DNA of 64,000 bases from Bhargavaea changchunensis. GTDB lineage: Bacteria > Bacillota > Bacilli > Bacillales_A > Planococcaceae. Position 1 is the first letter of the stretch, and each line of letters begins with the position of its first letter. The translations under genes were made by a program, and so were the position numbers. The notes under the pieces were generated by a model. The model made no database searches. It worked only from the letters and a program-made list of their open reading frames with translations, and was not told where the DNA came from. The stretch covers positions 124,001-188,000 of the forward strand of contig NZ_JBHTCT010000003.1 in the NCBI RefSeq assembly GCF_042665595.1. Direction: 5' to 3'. This document shows, piece by piece, positions 44,598 to 52,489 of this stretch.

Positions 44598-45143
44598 ATG
44601 GACATTCATGCAACCACGATATTCGCAGTCCGGCACAATGGGAAGGCCGCAATGGCCGGTGACGGACAGGTGACACTCGGGAATCAGGTCGTCATGAAGC
44701 ATACCGCGAAGAAGGTCCGCCGGCTGTTCGGCGGAAAAGTCGTCGCGGGATTTGCGGGATCAGTCGCAGATGCCTTCACGCTGTTCGAGCTGTTCGAGGG
44801 GAAGCTTGCCGAATATGACGGAAACCTCACGCGCGCGGCCGTGGAACTCGCCAAGGAATGGCGGGGAGACAAGATGCTCCAGAAGCTGGAGGCGATGCTG
44901 ATCGTCATGGACAAAGACACCATGCTCCTCGTTTCCGGTTCCGGTGAAGTGATCGAACCGGATGACGGCATCCTCGCAATCGGATCCGGAGGCAACTATG
45001 CACTGGCTGCCGGGCGTGCCCTGAAAATGCATGCGGGCGAGAGTATGGATGCCGAGCAGATTGCACGGGCAGCACTGGAGACAGCCGCTGACATCTGTGT
45101 GTTCACGAACCACCAAATCATCCTGGAGGTGATCGGGGAATGA
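44598..45143 (+). CDS. hslV: ATP-dependent protease proteolytic subunit HslV (ClpQ/CodW)
   Basis: This proteasome-like N-terminal nucleophile protease partners with HslU. The 181-residue product shows TTIFAVRHNGKAAMAGDGQ, FAGSVADAFTLFELFE and GSGGNYALAAGRAL. Bacillales versions carry a few residues before the conserved Thr-Thr. B. subtilis CodW begins MSSFHATT and uses an N-terminal Ser; here the start is MDIHATT, with Asp instead of Ser after Met. The nucleophile may therefore be an internal Thr exposed by processing. It overlaps hslU (ATGA). Confidence 0.95.
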   Translation: MDIHATTIFAVRHNGKAAMAGDGQVTLGNQVVMKHTAKKVRRLFGGKVVAGFAGSVADAFTLFELFEGKLAEYDGNLTRAAVELAKEWRGDKMLQKLEAMLIVMDKDTMLLVSGSGEVIEPDDGILAIGSGGNYALAAGRALKMHAGESMDAEQIARAALETAADICVFTNHQIILEVIGE

Positions 45144-46534
45144 AAATCGAGCAGATGACACCGCGCCTTCTGACCGAACAGCTGGATCGGTACATTGTGG
45201 GCCAAAAAGAAGCGAAAAGGGCTGTGGCGGTGGCGATGCGAAACCGGTACCGCAGGAGCCGGCTGCCGGAAGAGGAGCGCAACGAGATCATACCGAAAAA
45301 TATCCTCATGATCGGGCCGACCGGTGTAGGGAAGACGGAGATTGCCCGCAGGATCGCCAAGCTGGCCGGGGCGCCGTTTTTAAAAGTGGAGGCGACGAAG
45401 TTCACAGAAGTCGGCTATGTCGGCCGGGATGTGGAGTCGATGGTGCGCGACCTCGTCGAGGCCGCGTTCCGCCTTGTCCGCAGCGAACGGATGGAAGAGG
45501 TGGCAGGCCGCGCCGAAGAATTGGCCGAAGAAAGGCTTGTAAAGCTGCTTGTCCCTTCCATGAAGAAAGAGAAATCCGGGCAGAATCCGTGGGAGATGCT
45601 TCTTGGACAGATGCAGGACCGCTCCGAAGAAGAGGAAGAGGATGCTTCGGTCCGCATGAAGCGTTCCGAAATCCGGTCCGAACTGAAGGCGGGACGGCTG
45701 GAAGACAGGAAGGTCATGGTCGAGGTAACCGAGAACATGCCGTCTTTGTTTGACAGCATGCAGGGTTCGGGTATGGAGCAGATGGGAATGAATATGCAAG
45801 ACGCGCTTTCAAACCTTCTTCCCAAAAAGAAGAAGAAGCGTGAGATGCGGGTCAAGGATGCCCGCCGGGTGCTGGCCATGGAAGAAGCGGAAAAGCTTGT
45901 CGACCGTGAGGAAATCTCTCAAGTCGCAATCGAACGGGCGGAGCAGCAGGGGATCATCTTCATCGATGAGATCGACAAAATCGCTTCCCGGCAGGGGAAT
46001 GCATCCTCAGCCGATGTCTCTCGGGAAGGCGTCCAGCGGGACATCCTGCCGATTGTGGAAGGGACGACCGTCACTACAAAGTACGGTCCTGTCAGGACAG
46101 ACTTCATGCTCTTCATCGCGGCAGGGGCCTTCCACGTTTCCAAGCCGTCTGACATCATACCTGAACTCCAGGGCCGCTTCCCGATCCGCGTGGAACTGGA
46201 TAAGCTGACGAAGGAAGACTTTGTCCGGATCCTCAAAGAACCTGACAACTCCCTGATCCATCAGTACCGGCTCCTGCTCTCGACGGAAGGCGTCGAAATC
46301 GACTTTACCGACGAAGCAGTTGGACGCATCGCTGAAATTGCAGCGGAAGTCAATGCGGAAACGGAAAACATCGGTGCCCGCAGACTGCACACGGTTCTGG
46401 AGAAGCTGCTTGAGGACCTGAGCTTCGAAGCATCCGATATTTCGCCTGCCTCAATCCGGATCACTCCGGAATATGTCGACGAAAAGCTCAAAAAGATCGC
46501 GACGAACAAAGATTTGTCACAATTTATTCTGTAA
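45140..46534 (+). CDS. hslU: ATP-dependent protease ATPase subunit HslU (ClpY)
   Basis: This AAA+ unfoldase feeds HslV. The 464-residue protein has Walker A GPTGVGKTEIARR near 59, an intermediate (I) domain at about 110-240 with lysine-rich LPKKKKKREM, Walker B IIFIDEIDKIA near 272, sensor motifs, and the C-terminal tail KDLSQFIL expected to dock in HslV. Confidence 0.96.
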   Translation: MKIEQMTPRLLTEQLDRYIVGQKEAKRAVAVAMRNRYRRSRLPEEERNEIIPKNILMIGPTGVGKTEIARRIAKLAGAPFLKVEATKFTEVGYVGRDVESMVRDLVEAAFRLVRSERMEEVAGRAEELAEERLVKLLVPSMKKEKSGQNPWEMLLGQMQDRSEEEEEDASVRMKRSEIRSELKAGRLEDRKVMVEVTENMPSLFDSMQGSGMEQMGMNMQDALSNLLPKKKKKREMRVKDARRVLAMEEAEKLVDREEISQVAIERAEQQGIIFIDEIDKIASRQGNASSADVSREGVQRDILPIVEGTTVTTKYGPVRTDFMLFIAAGAFHVSKPSDIIPELQGRFPIRVELDKLTKEDFVRILKEPDNSLIHQYRLLLSTEGVEIDFTDEAVGRIAEIAAEVNAETENIGARRLHTVLEKLLEDLSFEASDISPASIRITPEYVDEKLKKIATNKDLSQFIL

Positions 46535-46548
46535 TACCACCTTATCGT

Positions 46549-46580
46549 TTCCCAAAACGATTACGAACCTTTAGAATATT
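46549..46580 (+). promoter_or_regulatory. codY promoter with overlapping CodY-like box
   Basis: TTCCCA (46549-46554), 17-base spacer, TAGAAT (46572-46577). AACCTTTAGAATATT (46566-46580) matches 11 of 15 positions of the CodY consensus AATTTTCWGAAAATT and covers the -10, consistent with autorepression. In this GC-rich sequence the match is less likely to be chance than in AT-rich relatives. Confidence 0.5.
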
Positions 46581-46614
46581 CATGAATCATATATCCAGTA
46601 GGAGGAATTGTGTT

Positions 46615-47394
46615 ATGTCACTATTGCAAAATACGCGGGAGATCAACTCCATGCTCCAGGCGTCTGCCGGCAAGCCGGTTAACTTCAAGGAAATGTCCGA
46701 AACCCTGTCCAAGGTGATCGGAGCCAACGTCTTCATCGTCAGCCGGAAGGGCAAGCTGCTTGGTACCGCTGTTCACCAGGAGATCCAGAACGAACGGATC
46801 CAGAACATGCTGGAGGAGCGCCGTTTCCCTGAAGAATATACGAAAAACCTCTTCAACGTAACGGAAACTTCACCTAACCTCGACATCAATGATGAGCACA
46901 CGGTGTTCCCGGTCGAGAACAAGGACCTCTTTGAAGAAGGACTCACGACAATTGTTCCGATCATCGGCGGCGGGGAGCGACTGGGCACCCTGATCCTCGG
47001 ACGGGTGAAAGACCAGTTCACCGATGACGATCTTGTTCTTGCCGAATATGGCGCCACGGTTGTCGGCATGGAGATCCTCCGTGAGAAAGCGGAAGAAATC
47101 GAAACGGAAGCGCGCTCGAAAGCGGTCGTCCAGATGGCGATTAATTCCCTCTCCTACAGCGAGCTTGAAGCGATCGAGCATATCTTCGAAGAACTTGACG
47201 GTACGGAAGGTCTTCTCGTCGCCTCCAAAATCGCAGACCGCGTCGGCATCACCCGCTCGGTAATCGTTAATGCGCTGCGCAAACTGGAAAGCGCCGGGGT
47301 CATCGAATCCCGTTCCCTCGGTATGAAGGGCACGTACATCAAAGTCCTGAACGACAAATTCCTCGTCCAGCTGAACGAACTCAAATCCAAATAA
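46615..47394 (+). CDS. codY: GTP- and branched-chain amino acid-sensing repressor CodY
   Basis: CodY represses adaptive genes when GTP and branched-chain amino acids are plentiful. The 259-residue protein has an N-terminal GAF domain (about 1-155; LLQNTREINSMLQ, FPVENKDLFEEGLTTIVPI) and a C-terminal winged helix-turn-helix (VASKIADRVGITRSVIVNAL, then LESAGVIESRSLGMKGTY). AGGAGG (46600-46605) selects ATG 46615. It is followed by a terminator and rpsB, with no flagellar genes. Confidence 0.97.
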   Translation: MSLLQNTREINSMLQASAGKPVNFKEMSETLSKVIGANVFIVSRKGKLLGTAVHQEIQNERIQNMLEERRFPEEYTKNLFNVTETSPNLDINDEHTVFPVENKDLFEEGLTTIVPIIGGGERLGTLILGRVKDQFTDDDLVLAEYGATVVGMEILREKAEEIETEARSKAVVQMAINSLSYSELEAIEHIFEELDGTEGLLVASKIADRVGITRSVIVNALRKLESAGVIESRSLGMKGTYIKVLNDKFLVQLNELKSK

Positions 47395-47423
47395 TCCTGC
47401 CTGGCTTTTTGCATTGGCGGAAC

Positions 47424-47456
47424 AGAAGAGCCGGGAGTCACTTCCGGTTCTTTTTT
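47424..47456 (+). terminator. Terminator of codY
   Basis: AAGAGCCGG (47426-47434) pairs with CCGGTTCTT (47444-47452), extended inward by GAG/CTT, followed by T. It lies in the 302-bp codY-rpsB gap (47395-47696), which otherwise holds a CCGGCGGCCGG palindrome (47514-47524), the rpsB promoter and its leader, but no gene. Confidence 0.88.
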
Positions 47457-47557
47457 ACTGGAATCTGACGAACCGGATACAGGGAAGCATTTAATATGTA
47501 GAAAAAAATCGATCCGGCGGCCGGGAAAACGATGTTTTTAATGCAAAGAGTTTTGTG

Positions 47558-47586
47558 TTGCATAACGGGTAAACACGTGGTATAGT
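47558..47586 (+). promoter_or_regulatory. Promoter of rpsB-tsf
   Basis: TTGCAT (47558-47563), 17-base spacer, TATAGT (47581-47586). The AT-rich stretch just upstream (about 47530-47556) could act as an UP element. Confidence 0.8.
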
Positions 47587-47592
47587 GACCAA

Positions 47593-47680
47593 TGGTGCGA
47601 TTACACACGTATCCTGACGGAAGGGCTGGTGCCTACTGGCTGCCCGCCGGTTGATGGATGCGGAGGACCAAAAAACCAAA
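47593..47680 (+). promoter_or_regulatory. Structured 5' leader of rpsB
   Basis: About 100 nt separate the predicted start from the ATG. GGGC (47623-47626) can pair with GCCC (47642-47645), with CGG/CCG outside. A second Shine-Dalgarno-like GCGGAGGACC lies about 20 bases before the real one (CGGAGGTAAC). No riboswitch was recognised; autoregulation by S2 is possible. Confidence 0.4.
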
Positions 47681-47696
47681 CGGAGGTAACAAAAAA

Positions 47697-48428
47697 ATGG
47701 CAGTTATCACAATGAAACAGCTTCTTGAAGCGGGTGTCCACTTCGGTCACCAAACACGCCGCTGGAACCCGAAGATGAAGAAATACATCTTCGTGGAGCG
47801 TAACGGCATCTACATCATCGACCTTCAGAAGACGGTCAAGAAACTCGAGGAAGCATACGACTTCATGCGCCAGACTGGTGCAGAAGGCGGCAAAGTGCTC
47901 TTCGTCGGAACGAAAAAACAGGCTCAGGATGCAATCCGTGAAGAAGCGGAACGTGCTGGCCAATACTACATCAACCAACGCTGGCTCGGCGGCCTTCTGA
48001 CGAACTTCGGTACGATCCAGAAGCGCGTTGACCGCATGAAAGCAATCGAGCGCATGGAAGAAGAAGGAACTTTCGATGTCCTTCCTAAGAAAGAAGTCAT
48101 CCAGCTCAAAAAAGAACACGAACGCCTCGTCAAGTTCCTTGGCGGTATCCGTGACATGAATGGTCTTCCTGACGTCATGTACGTTGTTGACCCGCGCAAA
48201 GAACGCATTGCCGTTGCGGAAGCACAAAAGCTGAACATCCCGATCGTCGGCATCGTCGACACGAACTGCGATCCGGACGAAATCGATTACGTCATCCCTG
48301 CAAACGATGATGCAATCCGTGCGGTACGCCTGCTTACAAGCAAAATGGCAGATGCACTCGTCGAATCGAAACAAGGCGAAGAAGAAGCGGAAGTCGAAGC
48401 TCAGGGCGAAGAAGTCGCAGCAGAGTAA
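47697..48428 (+). CDS. rpsB: 30S ribosomal protein S2
   Basis: The 243-residue protein opens MAVITMKQLLEAGVHFGHQT and includes NQRWLGGLLTNF and VVDPRKERIAVAEA, with an acidic C-terminal tail typical of S2 in this group. GGAGGT (47682-47687) selects ATG 47697; the frame runs upstream without homology. It is paired with tsf. Confidence 0.97.
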   Translation: MAVITMKQLLEAGVHFGHQTRRWNPKMKKYIFVERNGIYIIDLQKTVKKLEEAYDFMRQTGAEGGKVLFVGTKKQAQDAIREEAERAGQYYINQRWLGGLLTNFGTIQKRVDRMKAIERMEEEGTFDVLPKKEVIQLKKEHERLVKFLGGIRDMNGLPDVMYVVDPRKERIAVAEAQKLNIPIVGIVDTNCDPDEIDYVIPANDDAIRAVRLLTSKMADALVESKQGEEEAEVEAQGEEVAAE

Positions 48429-48440
48429 GACTGTATGTTC

Positions 48441-48475
48441 AGGCGATAAGCGGCTTTTAGTCCTTATCGCCTTTT
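48441..48475 (+). terminator. Hairpin between rpsB and tsf
   Basis: AGGCGATAAG (48441-48450) and CTTATCGCCT (48463-48472) form a perfect 10-bp stem followed by TTTC. It probably lowers tsf expression relative to rpsB. Confidence 0.75.
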
Positions 48476-48509
48476 CTAAACAAATTGAATCGACCGGGAG
48501 GAATGGCAA

Positions 48510-49397
48510 ATGGCAGCAGTAACAGCACAAATGGTAAAAGAACTTCGCGAAAAAACAGGCGCAGGCATGATGGACTGCAAAAAGGCCCTCACGCAAACTG
48601 ACGGCGATATGGACGCAGCAGTAGATTTCCTTCGTGAAAAAGGCCTCGCAAGCGCGGCGAAGAAAGCAGACCGCATTGCAGCCGAAGGTACGGTTTCCGT
48701 TGAAACTGACGGCAACAAAGCAGTCATCTTCGAAATCAACGCTGAAACAGACTTCGTAGCCAAAAATGACGCTTTCAAACAGCTGGTTTCCGAAATCGGC
48801 ACACATCTCCTGAAAACAGAGCCAGCATCCCTGGAAGAAGCACTTGCTTCCGAAATGGAATCCGGCCTGTCCGTACAGGATCACATCTCCAACGCTGTAG
48901 CGAAAATCGGTGAGAAAATCACGCTCCGCCGTTTTGAAATCCTCGAAAAGACCGACAGCGACACATTCGGTGCTTACCTCCATATGGGTGGCCGGATCGG
49001 CGTTCTCCTTCTTATCGAAGGCACAACAAACGAAGAAGCGGCTAAAGACGTTGCGATGCATATCGCGGCGATCAATCCGAAATACGTCTCCCGCGACGAA
49101 GTTCCTGAAGAAGAAGTCGAGCACGAGCGCAAAGTCCTCACGGAACAGGCACTCAACGAAGGCAAGCCGGAAAACATCGTTGCGAAGATGGTTGAAGGCC
49201 GCCTCGGCAAGTTCTTCGAAGACGTTGTCGTCCTCGACCAGGCATTCGTCAAGGACTCCGACCAGAAAGTCCGTGACTTCGTCAAGTCGACCGGCGGCGA
49301 GCTGAAGTCGTTCGTCCGCTACGCAGTAGGCGAAGGCATTGAGAAGCGTGAAGACAACTTTGCCGATGAAGTCATGAACCAAGTCAAAGGCAACTGA
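48510..49397 (+). CDS. tsf: Elongation factor Ts
   Basis: EF-Ts is the nucleotide exchange factor of EF-Tu. The 295-residue protein has the N-terminal UBA-like domain (VKELREKTGAGMMDCKKAL) and the coiled, dimerisation-type C-terminal domain, with ETDFVAKND. Strong codon bias fits high expression. A good AGG-rich site precedes the ATG. Confidence 0.97.
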   Translation: MAAVTAQMVKELREKTGAGMMDCKKALTQTDGDMDAAVDFLREKGLASAAKKADRIAAEGTVSVETDGNKAVIFEINAETDFVAKNDAFKQLVSEIGTHLLKTEPASLEEALASEMESGLSVQDHISNAVAKIGEKITLRRFEILEKTDSDTFGAYLHMGGRIGVLLLIEGTTNEEAAKDVAMHIAAINPKYVSRDEVPEEEVEHERKVLTEQALNEGKPENIVAKMVEGRLGKFFEDVVVLDQAFVKDSDQKVRDFVKSTGGELKSFVRYAVGEGIEKREDNFADEVMNQVKGN

Positions 49398-49415
49398 TCC
49401 AATACCATAATTGGG

Positions 49416-49447
49416 AGGGGAACACGAACCAGGTGTTCCCTCTTTTT
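49416..49447 (+). terminator. Terminator of rpsB-tsf
   Basis: GGGGAACAC (49417-49425) pairs with GTGTTCCCT (49433-49441) around loop GAACCAG, followed by CTTTTT. Confidence 0.85.
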
Positions 49448-49478
49448 CGATAAAAACAGAGATGATGGAGGAGACCTC

Positions 49479-50204
49479 ATGAGCGTACCGAAATATAAAA
49501 GAGTCGTCCTGAAGTTAAGCGGGGAGGCACTGGCCGGGGAGCAGGGCTTCGGGCTCTCGCCGGCAATCATCAAATCTGTCGCCGAACAGGTGAAAGATGT
49601 TGTCGACCTTGGCGTGGAAGTCGCCGTTGTCGTCGGCGGGGGGAACATCTGGCGAGGCAAAGTCGGAAGCGAAATGGGAATGGACCGGGCTACAGCCGAC
49701 TACATGGGGATGCTTGCAACGGTCATGAACTCCCTTGCGATGCAGGATGCCCTGGAAAAACTCGGCATTGAGACACGGGTGGCCACATCTATCGAAATGA
49801 GGCAGGTTGCCGAACCGTACATAAGAAGACGGGCGATCCGCCATCTTGAGAAAAAACGGGTCGTCATCTTTGCCGCCGGAACGGGCAACCCGTACTTCTC
49901 GACTGACACCACTGCCGCTCTCCGAGCAGCTGAAATCGAGGCGGATGTCATCCTTATGGCGAAAAACAATGTGGATGGTGTCTATAATGACGATCCGAAG
50001 ACCAATGCAGATGCGGTGAAGTATGAGAAGCTCACTTATCTGGATGTCATCAAGGAAGGTCTTCAGGTGATGGATTCTACGGCTTCCTCGCTCTGCATGG
50101 ACAACGACATACCGCTCATTGTATTCTCGATCATGGAACAGGGGAACATCAAAAAAGCCGTCCTCGGTGAAGAAATCGGAACGATTGTCAGGAGGAATGC
50201 ATAA
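49479..50204 (+). CDS. pyrH: UMP kinase
   Basis: It phosphorylates UMP to UDP; the hexameric bacterial enzyme is regulated by GTP and UTP. The 241-residue amino-acid-kinase fold shows VVLKLSGEALAGEQGFG, VVVGGGNIWRG, FAAGTGNPYFSTDTTAALRA and AKNNVDGVYNDDP. GGAGGAGA precedes the ATG. The stop and the frr start share one base (TAATG). Confidence 0.97.
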   Translation: MSVPKYKRVVLKLSGEALAGEQGFGLSPAIIKSVAEQVKDVVDLGVEVAVVVGGGNIWRGKVGSEMGMDRATADYMGMLATVMNSLAMQDALEKLGIETRVATSIEMRQVAEPYIRRRAIRHLEKKRVVIFAAGTGNPYFSTDTTAALRAAEIEADVILMAKNNVDGVYNDDPKTNADAVKYEKLTYLDVIKEGLQVMDSTASSLCMDNDIPLIVFSIMEQGNIKKAVLGEEIGTIVRRNA

Positions 50205-50761
50205 TGGTGAACAATCTGATTGAAGAAACAAAAGACCGAATGGTGAAGTCTCTGCAGTCGCTCCGCCGTGAGCTGGCTTCGATCCGTGCTGGCCGCGCAA
50301 ATGCATCGCTTCTCGACCGGATCTCGGTCGATTATTATGGTGCGCCGACACCGGTAAACCAATTGGCCGGGATTTCCGTTCCTGAGGCTCGCCTTCTGGT
50401 AATCCAGCCATATGACAAGTCCGTTATTGGCGACATTGAAAAAGCGATCTTGAAGTCGGACCTCGGGCTTACGCCTGCGAACGACGGAAACGTGATCCGT
50501 CTGGCGGTTCCGGCACTTACAGAAGAGCGCCGGAAAGATCTTGTCAAACTGGTCAAGAAGGAAGCGGAAGAAGGCAAAATCTCCATCCGCAACATTCGCC
50601 GTGATGCCAACGATTCCCTCAAGAAACTGGAGAAAAACGGCGAGATCACGGAAGACGACCAGCGCGGTTACAGCGATGACATCCAGAAAATGACGGACGA
50701 CCATATCCGCCAGATCGATGATATCGCGAAAGAAAAAGAAGAAGAAATCATGGAAGTCTAA
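50204..50761 (+). CDS. frr: Ribosome recycling factor
   Basis: With EF-G it splits post-termination ribosomes. The 185-residue protein has LRRELASIRAGRANASLLD, VDYYGAPTPVNQLA and SIRNIRRDANDSLKKLEK, all diagnostic. AGGAGG (50190-50195) lies within the end of pyrH. A strong terminator follows. Confidence 0.97.
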   Translation: MVNNLIEETKDRMVKSLQSLRRELASIRAGRANASLLDRISVDYYGAPTPVNQLAGISVPEARLLVIQPYDKSVIGDIEKAILKSDLGLTPANDGNVIRLAVPALTEERRKDLVKLVKKEAEEGKISIRNIRRDANDSLKKLEKNGEITEDDQRGYSDDIQKMTDDHIRQIDDIAKEKEEEIMEV

Positions 50762-50780
50762 AGAAAGAACCAAAACCCTT

Positions 50781-50815
50781 AAAGGGCGTCCTAAACTAAA
50801 AGGACGCCTTTTTTA
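50781..50815 (+). terminator. Terminator of pyrH-frr
   Basis: AAAGGGCGTCCT (50781-50792) pairs with AGGACGCCTTTT (50801-50812), one G-U pair, with T-run. Confidence 0.9.
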
Positions 50816-50828
50816 GTTGTGGAAAAAC

Positions 50829-50837
50829 TGCTATGAT
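50829..50837 (+). promoter_or_regulatory. Extended -10 promoter of uppS-cdsA-dxr
   Basis: TGCTATGAT provides a TGn-extended -10. The -35 position falls in the T-run of the frr terminator and is poor. Confidence 0.5.
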
Positions 50838-50885
50838 AGTAAAAGCATGGATTCCGAATTGGTGTTGAGTGGAGGAAATCTGATT

Positions 50886-51677
50886 ATGTTGGATAAATTG
50901 ATCCGCAAAAAAGGCGGCGAATCAAAGGCGGAAAATGCAGACCGTCCGATGCTGGACGAGACCTTGATTCCGCGGCACATCGCCATCATCATGGACGGAA
51001 ACGGCCGGTGGGCAAAAAAGAGGTCGCTTCCGAGAATTGCGGGACACCACGAAGGGATGAAGACTGTCCGCAAGATCACCAGAGAAGCGGATCGTCTGGG
51101 CATAAAAGTGCTCACCCTCTATGCCTTCTCCACGGAGAACTGGAAACGGCCAAAGCCTGAAGTGGAATTTCTGATGAGGCTGCCGGAAGAATTTCTCGGG
51201 ACTTATCTGCCGGAGCTTGTGGAGCGCAATGTCCGTGTACGGATGATTGGCGATTATGAGCACCTTCCTCCGCACACACGGCGTGCGATCACACGGGCGA
51301 TGGAAGAAACTGCAGACAATGACGGGTTGATCCTGAATTTCGCAATGAATTATGGCAGCCGTTCAGAAATCACGGAAGCCGTCCGCTCGATTGCAAAGGC
51401 AGTTGCCGAGAACCGCATCAGCGCAGAAGATATCGATGAATCGATGATCACCGGCACGCTGATGACAGCAGATCTGCCGGAGCCGGACCTTTTGATCCGC
51501 ACAAGCGGAGAAGTCCGTCTCAGCAACTTCATGCTCTGGCAGCTTGCCTATACAGAATTCTGGTTTACCGATACGCTTTGGCCGGATTTCGACGAAACCC
51601 GGCTGCAGGAAGCGCTCGCTGTCTACCAGGCAAGGAACCGCCGTTATGGCGGGGTTGATAAGGAGGACACGGATTGA
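50886..51677 (+). CDS. uppS: Undecaprenyl diphosphate synthase
   Basis: It makes the C55 lipid carrier for peptidoglycan and teichoic acids. The 263-residue cis-prenyltransferase has the IIMDGNGRWAKKR motif near 35, GHHEGMKTVRKI, LYAFSTENWKRP and DLLIRTSGEVRLSNFMLWQ. GGAGGAA (50871-50877) selects ATG 50886. The stop overlaps cdsA. Confidence 0.96.
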   Translation: MLDKLIRKKGGESKAENADRPMLDETLIPRHIAIIMDGNGRWAKKRSLPRIAGHHEGMKTVRKITREADRLGIKVLTLYAFSTENWKRPKPEVEFLMRLPEEFLGTYLPELVERNVRVRMIGDYEHLPPHTRRAITRAMEETADNDGLILNFAMNYGSRSEITEAVRSIAKAVAENRISAEDIDESMITGTLMTADLPEPDLLIRTSGEVRLSNFMLWQLAYTEFWFTDTLWPDFDETRLQEALAVYQARNRRYGGVDKEDTD

Positions 51678-52468
51678 AGACCCGAATCATTACGGGCGTG
51701 GTGGCCGCCCTTCTCTTTATCCCGCTAGTCATCATCGGGGGGCTGCCGTTTACGCTGGCGGTCTTCCTGCTTGCTGCGATCGGGATGTACGAACTGCTCC
51801 GGATGAAGAAGATTTCCGTCTTCTCCATTCCGGGATTGCTTGCAGTGCTTGCCCTTTTTAGCTTCCTGCTGAAGCCGGAATGGGCAGCGGTAATCACAGA
51901 GTATACCGGTTATACCAAGATTGAAGTGGTCTATATGACAGTCCTTCTGCTCCTGGTATATACCGTTGTCGTGAAAAACAGGTTTACATTCGAGCACGCG
52001 GCCTTCACGGTACTTGCCATGCTCTATCTGGGAATTGGCTTCTACTACCTGATTGTCACGCGTGACGCGGGAATCGAATATATCATTTATGCGCTCATCG
52101 TCGTATGGCTGACAGACACGGGTGCGTATTTCACCGGGCGCAGCTTCGGCAAACGGAAACTCTGGCCCGAAATCTCACCGAACAAAACCGTTGAGGGCTT
52201 TCTCGGCGGCATCGTGGCTGCAGTCATCGCAGCATGCCTTTTCCAGCTGTTCATGCCGGTCACCGATTCCTATCTGATCCTAATCGCAGTGACAGTTGTC
52301 GCCTCGGTGACGGGGCAGATCGGTGATCTCGTGGAATCGGCGCTCAAGAGGCATTACGGCGTGAAGGATTCGGGGAATATCCTGCCGGGCCACGGCGGAA
52401 TCCTCGACCGGTTCGACAGCCTGCTCTTTGTCCTTCCGGTGCTGAGCCTCCTTCACTTTGTTGGATGA
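51674..52468 (+). CDS. cdsA: Phosphatidate cytidylyltransferase
   Basis: This integral membrane enzyme makes CDP-diacylglycerol, the precursor of acidic phospholipids. The 264-residue protein has about seven hydrophobic helices and the family signature near the C terminus: ALKRHYGVKDSGNILPGHGG followed by ILDRFDS. Translation appears to start at TTG 51674, which overlaps the uppS stop, behind AAGGAGGA (51660-51667). The uppS-cdsA-dxr-rseP order is conserved. Confidence 0.94.
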   Translation: MKTRIITGVVAALLFIPLVIIGGLPFTLAVFLLAAIGMYELLRMKKISVFSIPGLLAVLALFSFLLKPEWAAVITEYTGYTKIEVVYMTVLLLLVYTVVVKNRFTFEHAAFTVLAMLYLGIGFYYLIVTRDAGIEYIIYALIVVWLTDTGAYFTGRSFGKRKLWPEISPNKTVEGFLGGIVAAVIAACLFQLFMPVTDSYLILIAVTVVASVTGQIGDLVESALKRHYGVKDSGNILPGHGGILDRFDSLLFVLPVLSLLHFVG

Positions 52469-52489
52469 ACGGAAAGGAAGTAGCATATC

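Noticed and set aside
46544..46560. ATCGTTT/AAACGAT hairpin after hslU as a terminator
   Set aside because: Seven AT-rich pairs without a following U-run; too weak to call.
47601..49382. 593-codon open frame on the minus strand
   Set aside because: It covers rpsB and tsf in antisense. The Phe/Asp/Val-rich composition mirrors the biased codons of these highly expressed genes. No initiation site or domain was seen.
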